Shown here piece by piece: positions 13,314-21,534 of a stretch of DNA of 40,729 bases (position 1 is its first letter; each line of letters begins with the position of its first letter). Location of the stretch: IMG/VR virus record IMGVR_UViG_3300032160_001590, positions 1 to 40,729 of that record, one strand, 5' to 3'. The notes beneath the pieces were generated by a model. That model was not told where the DNA came from. It saw nothing but the letters and a program-made list of their open reading frames with translations, and did no database searches. The position numbers were made by a program, and so were the translations under genes. This DNA is from a virus.

Positions 13314-15701
13314 TCAGCTCTTTCGGAATTGAACCATGTAGACGAAGGCGTCGACGATGAATGGTTCGTCGCTGTTGTTGCCCCAGCCGACGCTCCAGAC
13401 GTTCCCCACGCCGGGGGAGTAGATACGCGCGCTGCCGACAGTCTGTTCGCCGCCCCACAGCGATTCGCCTGGGCCTTCGACGCCCCATTCGCCGCTGCCT
13501 TCGCCCCACTCTTCTTCGTTGGCATCAAAGTTGGTGGGCACTTCCGGTTCGGCCTGCGACTGGTTGCCGATCGTTGCGGGTTCCTGACGGCCGCCCTCCA
13601 GGAAGTTTTTGTAGACCAACGGAATGATCTGCCCTTCGCCGTTGAAGAAGATTTGCCGGATGCGCTTCTTCAGGAACGGTGCTTTGATGCGGTGGCGGAA
13701 GATGTAGTACGCGAACGGTTCCCACGGAGATAGCCAGTAGGCTGCGAGGACACCCGTACCCGTGTATACGCTTTCGCGGTCGGTGTAGACGCCGGGCACG
13801 AATGCCTGCACGACCCCCGCGCGCACCGCGGGTGGGATCGCGTACAGCCCGACTTTGCCGTTCGCGGGCTCCCACGTCACCCACTGGTTAGAGGTAAGGT
13901 CGTGGAGCCACCACGATTTGAGCTGCACGTCATAGTCAACGGTGCGGTTAGCGACCGCGCTCGTGCCACTGGCGAAGCTCAGATAGTAGTGGTTGTTGTA
14001 GTAGGCGCCGGCGGCAAGCGTGCGTTTTGCGGGGTTGATCCCCAGGATGGTCGGCCGAATGTTGTAGCTCATCTCGTGAAGGCGAGAGCCTTCCGTGAGA
14101 TAGACACCCATGTTGGCGGTGAGGAAGAACGTGCCGCCGTTCGTCTCCACGACCGAGCGTTGGGCGATACAGCCAACTGTGTCAGAGAGGCGCCTGTTCG
14201 CGCCCGTGTTGAGGTCGTGAATAACCCAGGTGGCAAATTCCTTGAACACGCACAGGTACGGGCCGGTGCTGCCAATGGCCGTGATCGGGTAGCCGTCGGC
14301 CGAGTCGAAGCGCACGACGTTCGTGGCAGGCCACTGCGACGGGTCTGCCTGGGCGCCCCCTTCGCCGATGGAGACGAGTTCGGAGAACCATACCGCGGAC
14401 GGGTCTCCTGTGATCCCCGTCATCCAGATACGGTTCCCGAAGAACACCATGTACTGGCCGTTCGGGACGTGTTTGCCTTCCTTGTAGAAGTTCCGTTCGA
14501 TCGTGAATTTGATCGAGGACGCGGTTTCCTTCCACCCGGTTTCGCCCGGCAGCGACAACACCAACTCTTCCGAGCCGATCACCGCTTCGATCACGGCTTC
14601 GGTGATCGTCTCTTCTTTGCCTTCGAGTTCTACCTTGACCGTCGATTCAAATTTGACGGCGAGGCCCACATCGGAGCTGACGGCCGCCACCGTTTTCGAC
14701 TTCAGCGTGGACGTGTTCTGCGCGATGACGCCATCTGTCAGTTTCGGGGCGGATTCAACGCCCGTCCATTCTTTGACTTTGGTTTTGGCTTCCGCGCCCG
14801 TCCAATACTGCGGTTTGTCTACCCCGTTCACCATGTAGACCGGGCCTTGGCTCGCCACGCCCGTCGAGACGGGCGCTTGTACGAAGCTCCACAGCGAGCC
14901 GGCGGTGAAGCCGCTCCCGATTTCCGTCACTACGCCCGCGGTCGTGATCGACCATATCTTTTCGCCGTTGGACGCCAGCAGATAGGAGGTCCCGGCGATG
15001 TTGCACTCGAACAGCGACGTGTATTCGACACCAGCCAGAAAACTTTCTGAGGTGGCCGCGGCGCTAAAGTTCGAGAGGTGGTTCAGGTTCCCAGCGGCCG
15101 TCATCCCAACATAGCCGGTGGTGTACGTCGTATCGGCGGCGGCCACAAGGATCGCCCAGGTGCCCGCGTCCTTGCGCCACGCACGCACGATGCCTTCCCG
15201 TACCGTGACGCCGAGCGAGTCGCCGGCAACGAGTTCGGTCGTGACGGTCGCCAGCACGACCTTGACGCCGGCCGTCCACCGCTCGATCGTCACCGTCGTA
15301 AGGTTTGACCCTTCCGGGGCGAGCCCGGTCGCCCTCACCAGGTAGCCGGTCTTTTCAGCGGCGGCGAGGCACGCCCATAGACCAACGTATCGTTCGGGGC
15401 GGGGGATGGAGTCCAGTTCGACGCTAACGGCAGGATGCGCGAACACTTCGACGTTCCACCGGGCCGCTTCCTCCGTGGGGAGGGCCGAGCTGGGACGCCA
15501 CACGTTTTCTGTGACTTCCCCCGTGGTGGAGGCGCCCGTTATGACCGTCCATTTGCCGCCGTTGGACAGCGGTTTTTCGTTGGCGCGCACAAACGAGTCG
15601 AGCACACTCACAGACGGGAAGCCCGTACCTAGTTCGGGGAGGAACTGCGTTGAGCCGTAGCGCTTACGGATCGAGCCGCGCTCGGTGGAGACGACGTTCA
15701 A
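13314..15701 (-). CDS. Tail nozzle / DNA-stabilisation protein, beta-propeller (P22 gp10-like)
   Basis: A long beta-rich protein. ATWVIHDLNTGANRRLSDTVG, then CIAQRSVVETNGGTFFLTAN and MGVYLTEGSRLHEMS, is the characteristic blade of podovirus tail hub/nozzle proteins (P22 gp10, T7 gp12 type), which extend the portal-adaptor channel and stabilise packaged DNA. The given start is a TTG, but the frame stays open to 15815 and the extra residues (GFLKEGFVGGLNTIDSPYT, LAENETRDCLN) look conserved and belong to the protein, so the real N-terminus is upstream. No ATG, GTG or TTG is available there before an in-frame TGA at 15816-15818. The C-terminal 90 residues are acidic and Trp/Gly-rich. Confidence 0.8.
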   Translation of the reverse strand: MNVVSTERGSIRKRYGSTQFLPELGTGFPSVSVLDSFVRANEKPLSNGGKWTVITGASTTGEVTENVWRPSSALPTEEAARWNVEVFAHPAVSVELDSIPRPERYVGLWACLAAAEKTGYLVRATGLAPEGSNLTTVTIERWTAGVKVVLATVTTELVAGDSLGVTVREGIVRAWRKDAGTWAILVAAADTTYTTGYVGMTAAGNLNHLSNFSAAATSESFLAGVEYTSLFECNIAGTSYLLASNGEKIWSITTAGVVTEIGSGFTAGSLWSFVQAPVSTGVASQGPVYMVNGVDKPQYWTGAEAKTKVKEWTGVESAPKLTDGVIAQNTSTLKSKTVAAVSSDVGLAVKFESTVKVELEGKEETITEAVIEAVIGSEELVLSLPGETGWKETASSIKFTIERNFYKEGKHVPNGQYMVFFGNRIWMTGITGDPSAVWFSELVSIGEGGAQADPSQWPATNVVRFDSADGYPITAIGSTGPYLCVFKEFATWVIHDLNTGANRRLSDTVGCIAQRSVVETNGGTFFLTANMGVYLTEGSRLHEMSYNIRPTILGINPAKRTLAAGAYYNNHYYLSFASGTSAVANRTVDYDVQLKSWWLHDLTSNQWVTWEPANGKVGLYAIPPAVRAGVVQAFVPGVYTDRESVYTGTGVLAAYWLSPWEPFAYYIFRHRIKAPFLKKRIRQIFFNGEGQIIPLVYKNFLEGGRQEPATIGNQSQAEPEVPTNFDANEEEWGEGSGEWGVEGPGESLWGGEQTVGSARIYSPGVGNVWSVGWGNNSDEPFIVDAFVYMVQFRKS

Positions 15702-15793
15702 GCAGTCACGAGTCTCGTTTTCCGCGAGCGTGTAAGGACTGTCGATCGTATTAAGTCCGCCGACGAAGCCCTCCTTGAGGAACCCGGTTAGAA

Positions 15794-15849
15794 GGGCGTG
15801 CCACGCATCAGGCCGTCAGCAGGTTAGCCTGCGACCTTGGGGCACGCCC
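15794..15849 (-). other. Hairpin over the expected start of the nozzle gene
   Basis: On the minus strand GGGCGTGCC (15849-15841) pairs perfectly with GGCACGCCC (15802-15794); inside, GCAGG (15832-15828) pairs with CCTGC (15823-15819) around CTAA. A strong Shine-Dalgarno GGAAGGAGG (15865-15857) precedes GTG 15845, which is in the nozzle frame but meets TGA at 15818-15816 after nine codons. A second candidate, ATG 15808, is one frame off and stops after six codons. The structure could regulate initiation, promote recoding, or mark a mutated start. Confidence 0.5.
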
Positions 15850-15886
15850 CTCTGGTCCTCCTTCCAAGTTGTGTGACGCGCTCACG

Positions 15887-16102
15887 CTATCTCCCGAGCA
15901 CGCGTTTCGCCGCGATCATCCTTACGGCGCGGGCCTTGACCGCGGACTCCTGCGACCCGGAGAGGCCCTTGGCGCGCGGCAGGAACTCCTCTGCGAGCTC
16001 GGCGTGGCGGACATCGGGCATCGGGAAGCGTCCGCGCGGGTAGCCTTTCGACGGCGGAATGGTCGCCGAGGTCTCGTGCTGGCGTGGGGTCAGGGGGGTC
16101 AT
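15887..16102 (-). CDS. Small basic protein with RFPMPDxxHA motif
   Basis: A 71-residue basic protein. I start it at ATG 16102, where ATGA overlaps the upstream stop; ATG 16117 is also possible. The core GYPRGRFPMPDVRHAELAEE followed by LPRAKGLSGSQESAVKARA resembles a short conserved C-terminal motif found in several phage head proteins (RFPxPDxxHAxxAL, then GLSxxxKAKVRARA), familiar from other actinophage genomes. A role in capsid or DNA contact is plausible from the charge. It precedes the nozzle gene. Confidence 0.6.
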   Translation of the reverse strand: MTPLTPRQHETSATIPPSKGYPRGRFPMPDVRHAELAEEFLPRAKGLSGSQESAVKARAVRMIAAKRVLGR

Positions 16103-16248
16103 CGGGGGCGCCACCACATGGCGCGCTCACGGCGCTCGAGGCGCCTCACGAGGGCCAGCGTACGTGGGGCGGCCCGGCGCACCGGGAGTCGGCCCCACCG
16201 TAGAAGCGGGCGACTCCCTTTCGGCTTCAGCAAGATGTGGCCTTCCAT
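16099..16248 (-). CDS. Very basic 49-aa protein
   Basis: A 49-residue protein starting at ATG 16248 with AAGGGAG about five bases upstream. It is dominated by Arg and Lys (LLKPKGSRPLLRWGRLPVRR and LVRRLERRERAMWWRPR) with three Trp. It lies between the adaptor gene and the RFPMPD protein and overlaps the latter by four bases. The longer frame upstream runs into the adaptor gene and is rejected. Such small basic proteins may bind DNA or RNA in the head; no family is recognised. Confidence 0.5.
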   Translation of the reverse strand: MEGHILLKPKGSRPLLRWGRLPVRRAAPRTLALVRRLERRERAMWWRPR

Positions 16249-16261
16249 CGTCGCTCCCTTC

Positions 16262-16915
16262 CTAGATGACACGGCCGCCGTAGCCGCTGCCGGTCCAGCT
16301 CCCGTCGAGCACGCGTGGCCGGTCGACGACGCGCCACTGGACATCTGTGGCGTACGCGTCGAGGTCTTCCTTCCACCGTGCTTTGTGGGACTGCGCCATT
16401 TCGGCGTCGTCCTCCGCTTCAAAGGCCCGCACCACCGCATACGTGACGAGCAGGTGCAGGTAGTTCCTGTTCACCAGCGGCACGTCGCTTTCGACTTTCA
16501 GCGTCGGCGCGTTCTTGATGTAGCGGACTTCGAGGGTGTCCGTCGCGTTGTTCGGGGTGGGGAACACCCATAGTTCGTTTTGGTAGAGCGTATACATCTC
16601 GGGTGGGCCTTCAAACCGGGCTGGTGCGCTCATGTCGAACTGCTGAATGTCTAGCGGGCGTAGCCGGGCGACGAGTTCGGGGTAGTAGATGTCCTGGATG
16701 CGCAGGAAATCGGCGGGCAGCGGGTACTTCCATGTGCCTTGTTTGACTGTGAGCACCCACGTTTCCTGGAATTCGGGGGCCTCGACCTCACGCGCGATCT
16801 GGTACTGCCCCTCGTTCACCCAGTTTTCGACGCGTTTGCGGTTGACCTGCGGGCCGTCGTTGAAGCCGAACTGGAGTACCTCGTTGACGACTTCCCCGAA
16901 CGTTTCGAGAGGCAT
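16262..16915 (-). CDS. Head-to-tail adaptor protein (P22 gp4 / T7 gp11-like)
   Basis: A 217-residue protein. The N-terminal helices (VNRKRVENWVNEGQYQIAR) and the beta segment TWKYPLPADFLRIQDIYYP followed by GPPEMYTLYQNELWVFPTP match podovirus adaptor proteins, which form a dodecameric ring under the portal and receive the nozzle. The C-terminal half is helical (LLVTYAVVRAFEAEDDAEMA) and ends in a flexible Gly/Arg tail. The ATG follows the upstream TAA directly. Its place between coat genes and the nozzle agrees with this role. Confidence 0.75.
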   Translation of the reverse strand: MPLETFGEVVNEVLQFGFNDGPQVNRKRVENWVNEGQYQIAREVEAPEFQETWVLTVKQGTWKYPLPADFLRIQDIYYPELVARLRPLDIQQFDMSAPARFEGPPEMYTLYQNELWVFPTPNNATDTLEVRYIKNAPTLKVESDVPLVNRNYLHLLVTYAVVRAFEAEDDAEMAQSHKARWKEDLDAYATDVQWRVVDRPRVLDGSWTGSGYGGRVI

Positions 16916-17152
16916 TTACTTATCCCCCTGGGACGCGCTATCGGATGCTGGACCGTCCTTCTCCGTCGCCCTGTCAAGCTGCGCCTGCCACGCCGTGACC
17001 TCGGCCGGGAAGCGCTCGCCCGAGTAGCCGGGCCATTCACGCGCGGGGATAACCACCGCCTCATGCTCAAGCTCGGTGATGTTCTCGCCGTCGTCGAGGA
17101 CAAAGACTGGGTGGACTATCACCTTGACGAGGCGAATCCGCTCGGCGCTCAT
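16916..17152 (-). CDS. Small acidic hypothetical protein, 78 aa
   Basis: A 78-residue protein with an N-terminal beta hairpin (RIRLVKVIVHPVFVLDDG), a strand (LEHEAVVIPAREW), and a helical acidic tail ending in Asp/Ser-rich disordered sequence. It overlaps the YadA-like fibre gene by four bases and abuts the adaptor gene. It may be a small capsid or fibre accessory; no family recognised. Confidence 0.6.
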   Translation of the reverse strand: MSAERIRLVKVIVHPVFVLDDGENITELEHEAVVIPAREWPGYSGERFPAEVTAWQAQLDRATEKDGPASDSASQGDK

Positions 17153-18363
17153 GTGCTTTCGTCTTTCACGAGCCCGATACCCGCCAGGGCTTCAAGCAGC
17201 GTTTTCATCACTTTTTCCATTTCGGTGCTCTTTTTGCCCGTCACTTTGCCCTGTGCGGCTACCGCGTGGTTGAAGAATCCCATCTGTGTCGCGTTGAACT
17301 GCAGCTTCGCGTTGGGAAATTCGCCATAGACGAGCGGCGTGGCAGACTGGGCATTGCCCAGGTAGAGTTGGTTGTTGTATTCGGCGCTCGCCGCCGGCCC
17401 GGCCTGCCGGCCGATCAGGACATTGCCTTCGCCTTTGGTCACGGCATGGCCGGCTTCGCACCCGAGGGCGACATTCTTCGACCCTGCCGTGCAGTTTTCC
17501 AGGGCGCTTTCGCCGACGAGCGTGTTTTCGTTGCCCGTCACCATCTTCTTAGCGGCGATGCACCCGATGATCGTGTTGCTACCACACGTCGTGCCAGCCA
17601 GCAGTGCTTCGCTACCGATCACCACGTTTTCGTTGCCCGTGGTCAGCGCGAGCGCGGCCTTGAACCCGAGTAGAGCGTTGGCGGTGCCGGACGTGATACC
17701 CGCGCCAGCTTCATACCCGACCGCCACATCGTTGTTCGCGCCCAGGAGTGCGTGCAGGACGTTGTAGCCGATGCCCGTGTTGCGTTCCCCGCCTTCGCCA
17801 CCTTTGACGCTGTAGAGCGCCTGGTGCCCGATCGCAATGGAGCCCGTCGCGTTGACGCAGTGGAACATCGCTTCGGCTCCGACCGCAGTCGTGCTTTCGA
17901 CTTCGGTCGCGTTCTGGAGCGTGCCGGCGCCGATCGCCACGTTGTTGCTGAACGAGCTGCCATTCTTCATTGCGTTCAGCCCGACCGCCGTATTCTCGTT
18001 ACCAACGGCGTTTTTTTCCAGCGCACCGCACCCAAGGGCCGTGTTGCCCGACCCCGTGGTAACACCCCCCAAGGCTTTTACACCAAATGCCGTGTCTTCT
18101 TCGCCCGTCGTCAACGTGGCGAAGGTAGACCCAATGGCGACGTTGCCCTTGGCGTCTTCTTTGTAGCGTGCGCCGAGAACTTCGTTTAGTCCGTAGGGTA
18201 CGACGAGCTCGCGTCCCTGCGCATCCTTTACCCCGCCGCCCTCTGGACGATCCGATTCGAGGGGTTCTGAGTTGAGTTCGCGGAAGGCGATGATCCGCCG
18301 ACGAAAGCCGTCACGGCGAAGGCCACCCGCTTCGTATTCAGCGCTCGCGGGAGATTGCGCCAT
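17149..18363 (-). CDS. YadA-head-like repeat fibre (receptor-binding candidate)
   Basis: A 404-residue protein. Residues about 74-325 consist of some fifteen repeats of the form N-x-[AVL]-[IVL]-G-x-x-A-[LMG] (for example NTALGCGAL, NTAVGLNAM, SIAIGHQAL, NVVIGSEAL, NTLVGESAL), the signature of the left-handed beta-roll head of trimeric autotransporter adhesins. A fibre-type module follows (NQLYLGNAQSATPLVYGEF) and a C-terminal helix (MEKVMKTLLEALAGIG) likely trimerises. There is no secretion anchor or signal peptide, so this is a virion fibre, not a surface adhesin. It probably binds the host cell or decorates the head, as it lies among head genes. Confidence 0.75.
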   Translation of the reverse strand: MAQSPASAEYEAGGLRRDGFRRRIIAFRELNSEPLESDRPEGGGVKDAQGRELVVPYGLNEVLGARYKEDAKGNVAIGSTFATLTTGEEDTAFGVKALGGVTTGSGNTALGCGALEKNAVGNENTAVGLNAMKNGSSFSNNVAIGAGTLQNATEVESTTAVGAEAMFHCVNATGSIAIGHQALYSVKGGEGGERNTGIGYNVLHALLGANNDVAVGYEAGAGITSGTANALLGFKAALALTTGNENVVIGSEALLAGTTCGSNTIIGCIAAKKMVTGNENTLVGESALENCTAGSKNVALGCEAGHAVTKGEGNVLIGRQAGPAASAEYNNQLYLGNAQSATPLVYGEFPNAKLQFNATQMGFFNHAVAAQGKVTGKKSTEMEKVMKTLLEALAGIGLVKDEST

Positions 18364-18782
18364 CAGACACCCTCTGGCAGGAAGATCCGGTTCTTGGCCT
18401 GTAGATCCTTACGCACTGCGTAGGCGAGCCGTTCTGCTACCTCCCCGGTCTGCTCGTGGAAACGATGGTCCGCGTCACGCCGCGCCTGCGCGTCCATACG
18501 ATCCATTTCGCCCACGAAGTCGTAGGAGGGGTGCGCGAGCCGTTCTACGTGCTCGATGAGCCGGCCGTCGAGCTCGGTCGTGGTCGTCACGAGCCGTTCA
18601 CGGCCATCCTCGCCGGTTTCGACGACAACGAAGTACTCCCCTCGCTCGTTCCAGTGCAGCGAGAGGGAGGGGTCTATCTGCGCTAGCCGGCGGGCGACAT
18701 CGAACACGTCCTCGTCGATGCACACCCGCCGGCCGTCGCGGCCGGTCCTCACCTGGGCGAGCGATGCCGGCTCGAGCTTCAT
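18363..18782 (-). CDS. Hypothetical virion-region protein, 139 aa
   Basis: A 139-residue alpha/beta protein: an N-terminal DNA-binding-like basic stretch (VRTGRDGRRVCIDEDVFDVA), then strands LSLHWNERGEYFVVVE and LVTTTTELDGRLIEHVERL, and a C-terminal charged helix (DAQARRDADHRFHEQTGEVA) ending FLPEGV. It overlaps the fibre gene by four bases. It resembles small structural or head-completion proteins in layout, but no family can be named. Confidence 0.6.
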   Translation of the reverse strand: MKLEPASLAQVRTGRDGRRVCIDEDVFDVARRLAQIDPSLSLHWNERGEYFVVVETGEDGRERLVTTTTELDGRLIEHVERLAHPSYDFVGEMDRMDAQARRDADHRFHEQTGEVAERLAYAVRKDLQAKNRIFLPEGV

Positions 18783-18783
18783 C

Positions 18784-19227
18784 CTATTTCCCGTAGGCGT
18801 AGACGACGGTCGACATTTTCCCGAGTTTCATTTTCGTGGACGTTTTCGCCTCGATCAGGGGTTTGCCGATCCCCGCCGTTTCCTGCTGGAACACCCGCAG
18901 GAACGGCTTGCCGCCAACGATGTCGATGGTGGCGAGCGTCGCTTCTTTGACCTGTTTGCCCGATTCGTAGGTTTCTTTGTCGAGGCCCAGGATCGGGTGG
19001 CACCAGATGGCGCCGAACAGTTCCGCGTGGGAGCCGCCCGTTGCCTGCGTGCCCGTGATGATCCCGTCCGTCAACCCGAGTTTTTCGGGCAGGAGTTCTA
19101 CGCCGCCTTCGGCGTATTCTTCTTCGGTCGCGGGAATCGTGATCTTCGTGATGGTGAACAGACAGTCCGTCAGCTTCATCACGAAGGGTTCGCTGTAGAC
19201 GATGGTTGCTGCGGCTATGGCTGACAT
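18784..19227 (-). CDS. Capsid-associated protein candidate, 147 aa
   Basis: A 147-residue protein rich in beta strands with high Thr, Ile, Val and Lys (FVMKLTDCLFTITKITIPAT, then ATLATIDIVGGKPFLRVFQ), and no charged coiled coil. It directly follows the major capsid gene, separated by a strong hairpin. A cement/decoration or head-completion role is likely from position. The ATG has AGGAG about seven bases upstream (minus strand 19239-19235). Confidence 0.6.
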   Translation of the reverse strand: MSAIAAATIVYSEPFVMKLTDCLFTITKITIPATEEEYAEGGVELLPEKLGLTDGIITGTQATGGSHAELFGAIWCHPILGLDKETYESGKQVKEATLATIDIVGGKPFLRVFQQETAGIGKPLIEAKTSTKMKLGKMSTVVYAYGK

Positions 19228-19248
19228 GGCAGCTCCTTAGAAGGTCGA

Positions 19249-19284
19249 CGAGCCCCCCACCCGGCGCTACAGGTGAGGGGCTCG
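19249..19284 (-). terminator. Hairpin after the major capsid gene
   Basis: CGAGCCCC at 19249-19256 pairs with GGGGCTCG at 19277-19284, extended inside by CACC 19258-19261 with GGTG 19272-19275, 14 bases beyond the capsid stop. It lacks a T-run. A partial terminator or mRNA-stabilising end here would raise capsid message relative to downstream genes. Confidence 0.7.
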
Positions 19285-19297
19285 CGTAGGGGTTGGC

Positions 19298-20560
19298 CTA
19301 GAACGGCGCGTCGTCCGAGCAGAATTCGATGCGGCCGGTGCGGTTCGGGGCGACGCAGCCGAGGGCCGCGTACCACTTGAACCACGCCTGCCAGACCGCC
19401 GCGTACGTGCCGGTCCCGGCGGTCTTCAGGTGGAAGATGCCGCCGTTCTCCATTTCCAGCCAGCCGGGCTTCGTCTGCTCGAACCACTTCAACGCGCTCT
19501 TGTTGAAGCCGAACGCGAGGCCCTTCGGCGCGTCGTCGTCCGCGATGACGGGAACCTCGTTGACCATGATCGCCGAGTACCCGCCGTGAACGTCCACGGC
19601 CTTCGCGTCGTTGAAGCGCTTGTTGGACTGGTAGGAGTCCGCCAGTCGGCGCCGCACACCGCGGGTCGTGAGGAACACTTCCACGTCCCCGTTGCCCTGG
19701 GCGCCCACGTTGTCGGCGAGCTGCTCGAACAGCGACTCCCCGGCCACGGAGGTTTTCGAGACGGATTCCCCGGCCTTGACGGTGTTGCCTTTCCAGAACG
19801 CGTTCCCGGCCGTCGCGCTGTTGACGGAGTGCAGCGTCCGTTCGTTTTCGGTGATGTTGCGGAGGCCGTCCATCTCCTCGTTGCGGTTCCCCGAAATGTA
19901 GATCGCGTATTCCGTGCTCGACCCGAGTTCCGAGCCTCCCGTTTCGAGTTTCTTCGAGAGGACGAGCTTGCGGGTAGACACGACACGTTCGACGACTTCG
20001 GCGCCTTCGATGCCTTTGGATTCCGTTTTACCGTTGGATTCCTTGAGAACATCGATCACGTCACCCACCTGGATGTACTGCATTTCCGATTCGTTGACGA
20101 TCAACAGTTCGGTTTCTTTCGATTTCGTTTCGGCTTTGGCGAGAACGCCGTTGCCGAGACCGAACGCCTGACGGTTAATGTCCTTGCGCATGTCGACCGC
20201 GACACCCTTGGACTCCGCTTCGACGGCGCTGACGAACGCGCCCTCGTTGGTCTTGGACGCCTCGATCACCTGGTCGGTCAGCTCGATCCCGTACGTGTGG
20301 TAGCGCAGGGGAACGATCGCGTCGAGGTAGACCTGTGCGCCGGCCGTCGGGAGCGTCCCACCATCAGCGATGGATTTGCGCCCACGGTTGCGGTTCTTGT
20401 GCAACGGCACCACGGCCCTACGGCCGGTGTGGTCGATGTGGTCGGCGTCCCGCTCGATCTGGTCGAGCAGGTACGTCTTCTGGTTGAGCTGCTCCACGAT
20501 CGGACCCACATACAAGTCCTTGAGCGCGGAATCGAACGATGCGAGGGTCTGAGTAGCCAC
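19298..20560 (-). CDS. Major capsid protein
   Basis: A 420-residue protein placed immediately after the scaffold gene and followed by a hairpin. The N-terminus (MATQTLASFDSALKDLYVGP) and LLDQIERDADHIDHTGRRAV resemble HK97-fold coat proteins of actinophages; VEVFLTTRGVRRRLADSYQ with GGYSAIMVNEVPVIADDDAP is the P-domain strand pattern typical of this fold, in which the protein would bind a specified substrate site only in the capsid lattice. GTG 20560 has AAGGAG eight bases upstream. It is the strongest capsid candidate in the window by size and by context between scaffold and adaptor. Confidence 0.85.
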   Translation of the reverse strand: MATQTLASFDSALKDLYVGPIVEQLNQKTYLLDQIERDADHIDHTGRRAVVPLHKNRNRGRKSIADGGTLPTAGAQVYLDAIVPLRYHTYGIELTDQVIEASKTNEGAFVSAVEAESKGVAVDMRKDINRQAFGLGNGVLAKAETKSKETELLIVNESEMQYIQVGDVIDVLKESNGKTESKGIEGAEVVERVVSTRKLVLSKKLETGGSELGSSTEYAIYISGNRNEEMDGLRNITENERTLHSVNSATAGNAFWKGNTVKAGESVSKTSVAGESLFEQLADNVGAQGNGDVEVFLTTRGVRRRLADSYQSNKRFNDAKAVDVHGGYSAIMVNEVPVIADDDAPKGLAFGFNKSALKWFEQTKPGWLEMENGGIFHLKTAGTGTYAAVWQAWFKWYAALGCVAPNRTGRIEFCSDDAPF

Positions 20561-20583
20561 TTCGGCGTCTCCTTACTTAGGGG

Positions 20584-21399
20584 TTAGGTCTGCTGTCGCA
20601 TCCGTTCCCTGAGCTGCTCGCCCGCCTCCTTGAAGCTGGTGGTGGGCTTGAACGCCGGGGTGCCCCCCGCTGTGAGGGCCGCCCCAGGCTGCGCCGTCTT
20701 GTCTTCGACGAAGGCGCGCTGCCCGGCGGTCGCTATCTCCCTGAAGCGCTCGAAACCGGCCCGTACCCACGAGTTGTCACCAACGGGGAGCTCGGCGCCC
20801 TTCGCGTCATACGCGAGAGGCATCCCGAGGTCGAGGATCATCGCCCGTTCGTCTGTGGTGAGCTCCAGTTTGAACTCCGTCTGGAGCGCCGCGAACGCCT
20901 GGTCGATGCCCGTCGTCTCGGTGTCGAGTGCCCGTTCGGCCTCAAAGGTGTCGAGCCGCTCCTGGATCGGGGCGGTTCGTGCCTCTGCTGCCTGGTCGAT
21001 GAGCTGTTGGGCCTCCTCCCGCGTCAGCTCGCCACTCTGCTCTGCGTCGGCGACCTGCTCTTGCTCTGCGAGGGTGAGTCCCGCTTCCTGGGCCGCCTGC
21101 GCCAGCCAGCCTTTGAACGCGCCATCGTCTGACGTGACCTGCTGGTGCCATGCAAGTAGCTGTGAAAGCTGCTCGGGGTCGTAGCCTGTCAGGGTGTCGC
21201 GGACATCGTTGAACGGTGCCCACGTCTTCTGTATCTCGGCTGCTTCTGCGATACGACCGTTGACGTTTTTCTCAGCGTCTTTGAGGTAGGCCGCGACTGT
21301 CTCCCGGCCGTCCTCGGGAACGGATTGAAGGTAGGAATCGAAGATCCCCGGTGTACCGGCGTCCCCCTGGCCCGCGTCGGGCTGTAGGTCGTCAGTCAT
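20584..21399 (-). CDS. Scaffolding protein
   Basis: A 271-residue highly acidic, helical protein rich in Glu, Gln, Ala and Asp (LLAWHQQVTSDDGAFKGWLA, LTLAEQEQVADAEQSGELT), with a C-terminal Lys/Arg-containing helix (SFKEAGEQLRERMRQQT) that fits the coat-binding end of a scaffold. It lies 23 bases before the coat gene. Scaffolding proteins guide procapsid assembly and then leave. The ATG has AAGGAG about seven bases upstream. No protease domain is seen, so scaffold exit would be without phage-encoded cleavage here. Confidence 0.75.
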   Translation of the reverse strand: MTDDLQPDAGQGDAGTPGIFDSYLQSVPEDGRETVAAYLKDAEKNVNGRIAEAAEIQKTWAPFNDVRDTLTGYDPEQLSQLLAWHQQVTSDDGAFKGWLAQAAQEAGLTLAEQEQVADAEQSGELTREEAQQLIDQAAEARTAPIQERLDTFEAERALDTETTGIDQAFAALQTEFKLELTTDERAMILDLGMPLAYDAKGAELPVGDNSWVRAGFERFREIATAGQRAFVEDKTAQPGAALTAGGTPAFKPTTSFKEAGEQLRERMRQQT

Positions 21400-21493
21400 T
21401 GTGTTTCTCCTTCTGCGCTGTAGCAGCCCTACCCGACCGCTGTACCGAAGCCCTGGCGGTTCGTGGAGGGTGAGTTGCCCCTGGCGCTACTCT

Positions 21494-21509
21494 GCCCCCG
21501 GTCGGGGGC
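21494..21509 (-). terminator. GC hairpin upstream of scaffold/capsid unit
   Basis: GCCCCCG at 21494-21500 pairs with CGGGGGC at 21503-21509, with a 2-base turn; in practice the inner G-C pairs would open to make a 4-base loop. A second partial stem (CTTTCC / GGAAAG, 21510-21531) precedes it in the transcript. The element lies between the Ala-rich repeat gene and the scaffold gene, so scaffold and capsid may have their own promoter in 21400-21490. Confidence 0.6.
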
Positions 21510-21534
21510 CTTTCCGCGTTATGCGGGAAAGCTC

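Noticed and set aside
13902-15050. 382-codon rightward frame antisense to the nozzle gene
   Set aside because: Shadow frame produced by the GC-biased codon positions of the nozzle gene; no start signal.
19430-20587. 385-codon rightward frame antisense to the capsid gene
   Set aside because: Shadow frame opposite the major capsid gene with Arg/Val/Phe-rich translation and no ribosome-binding site.
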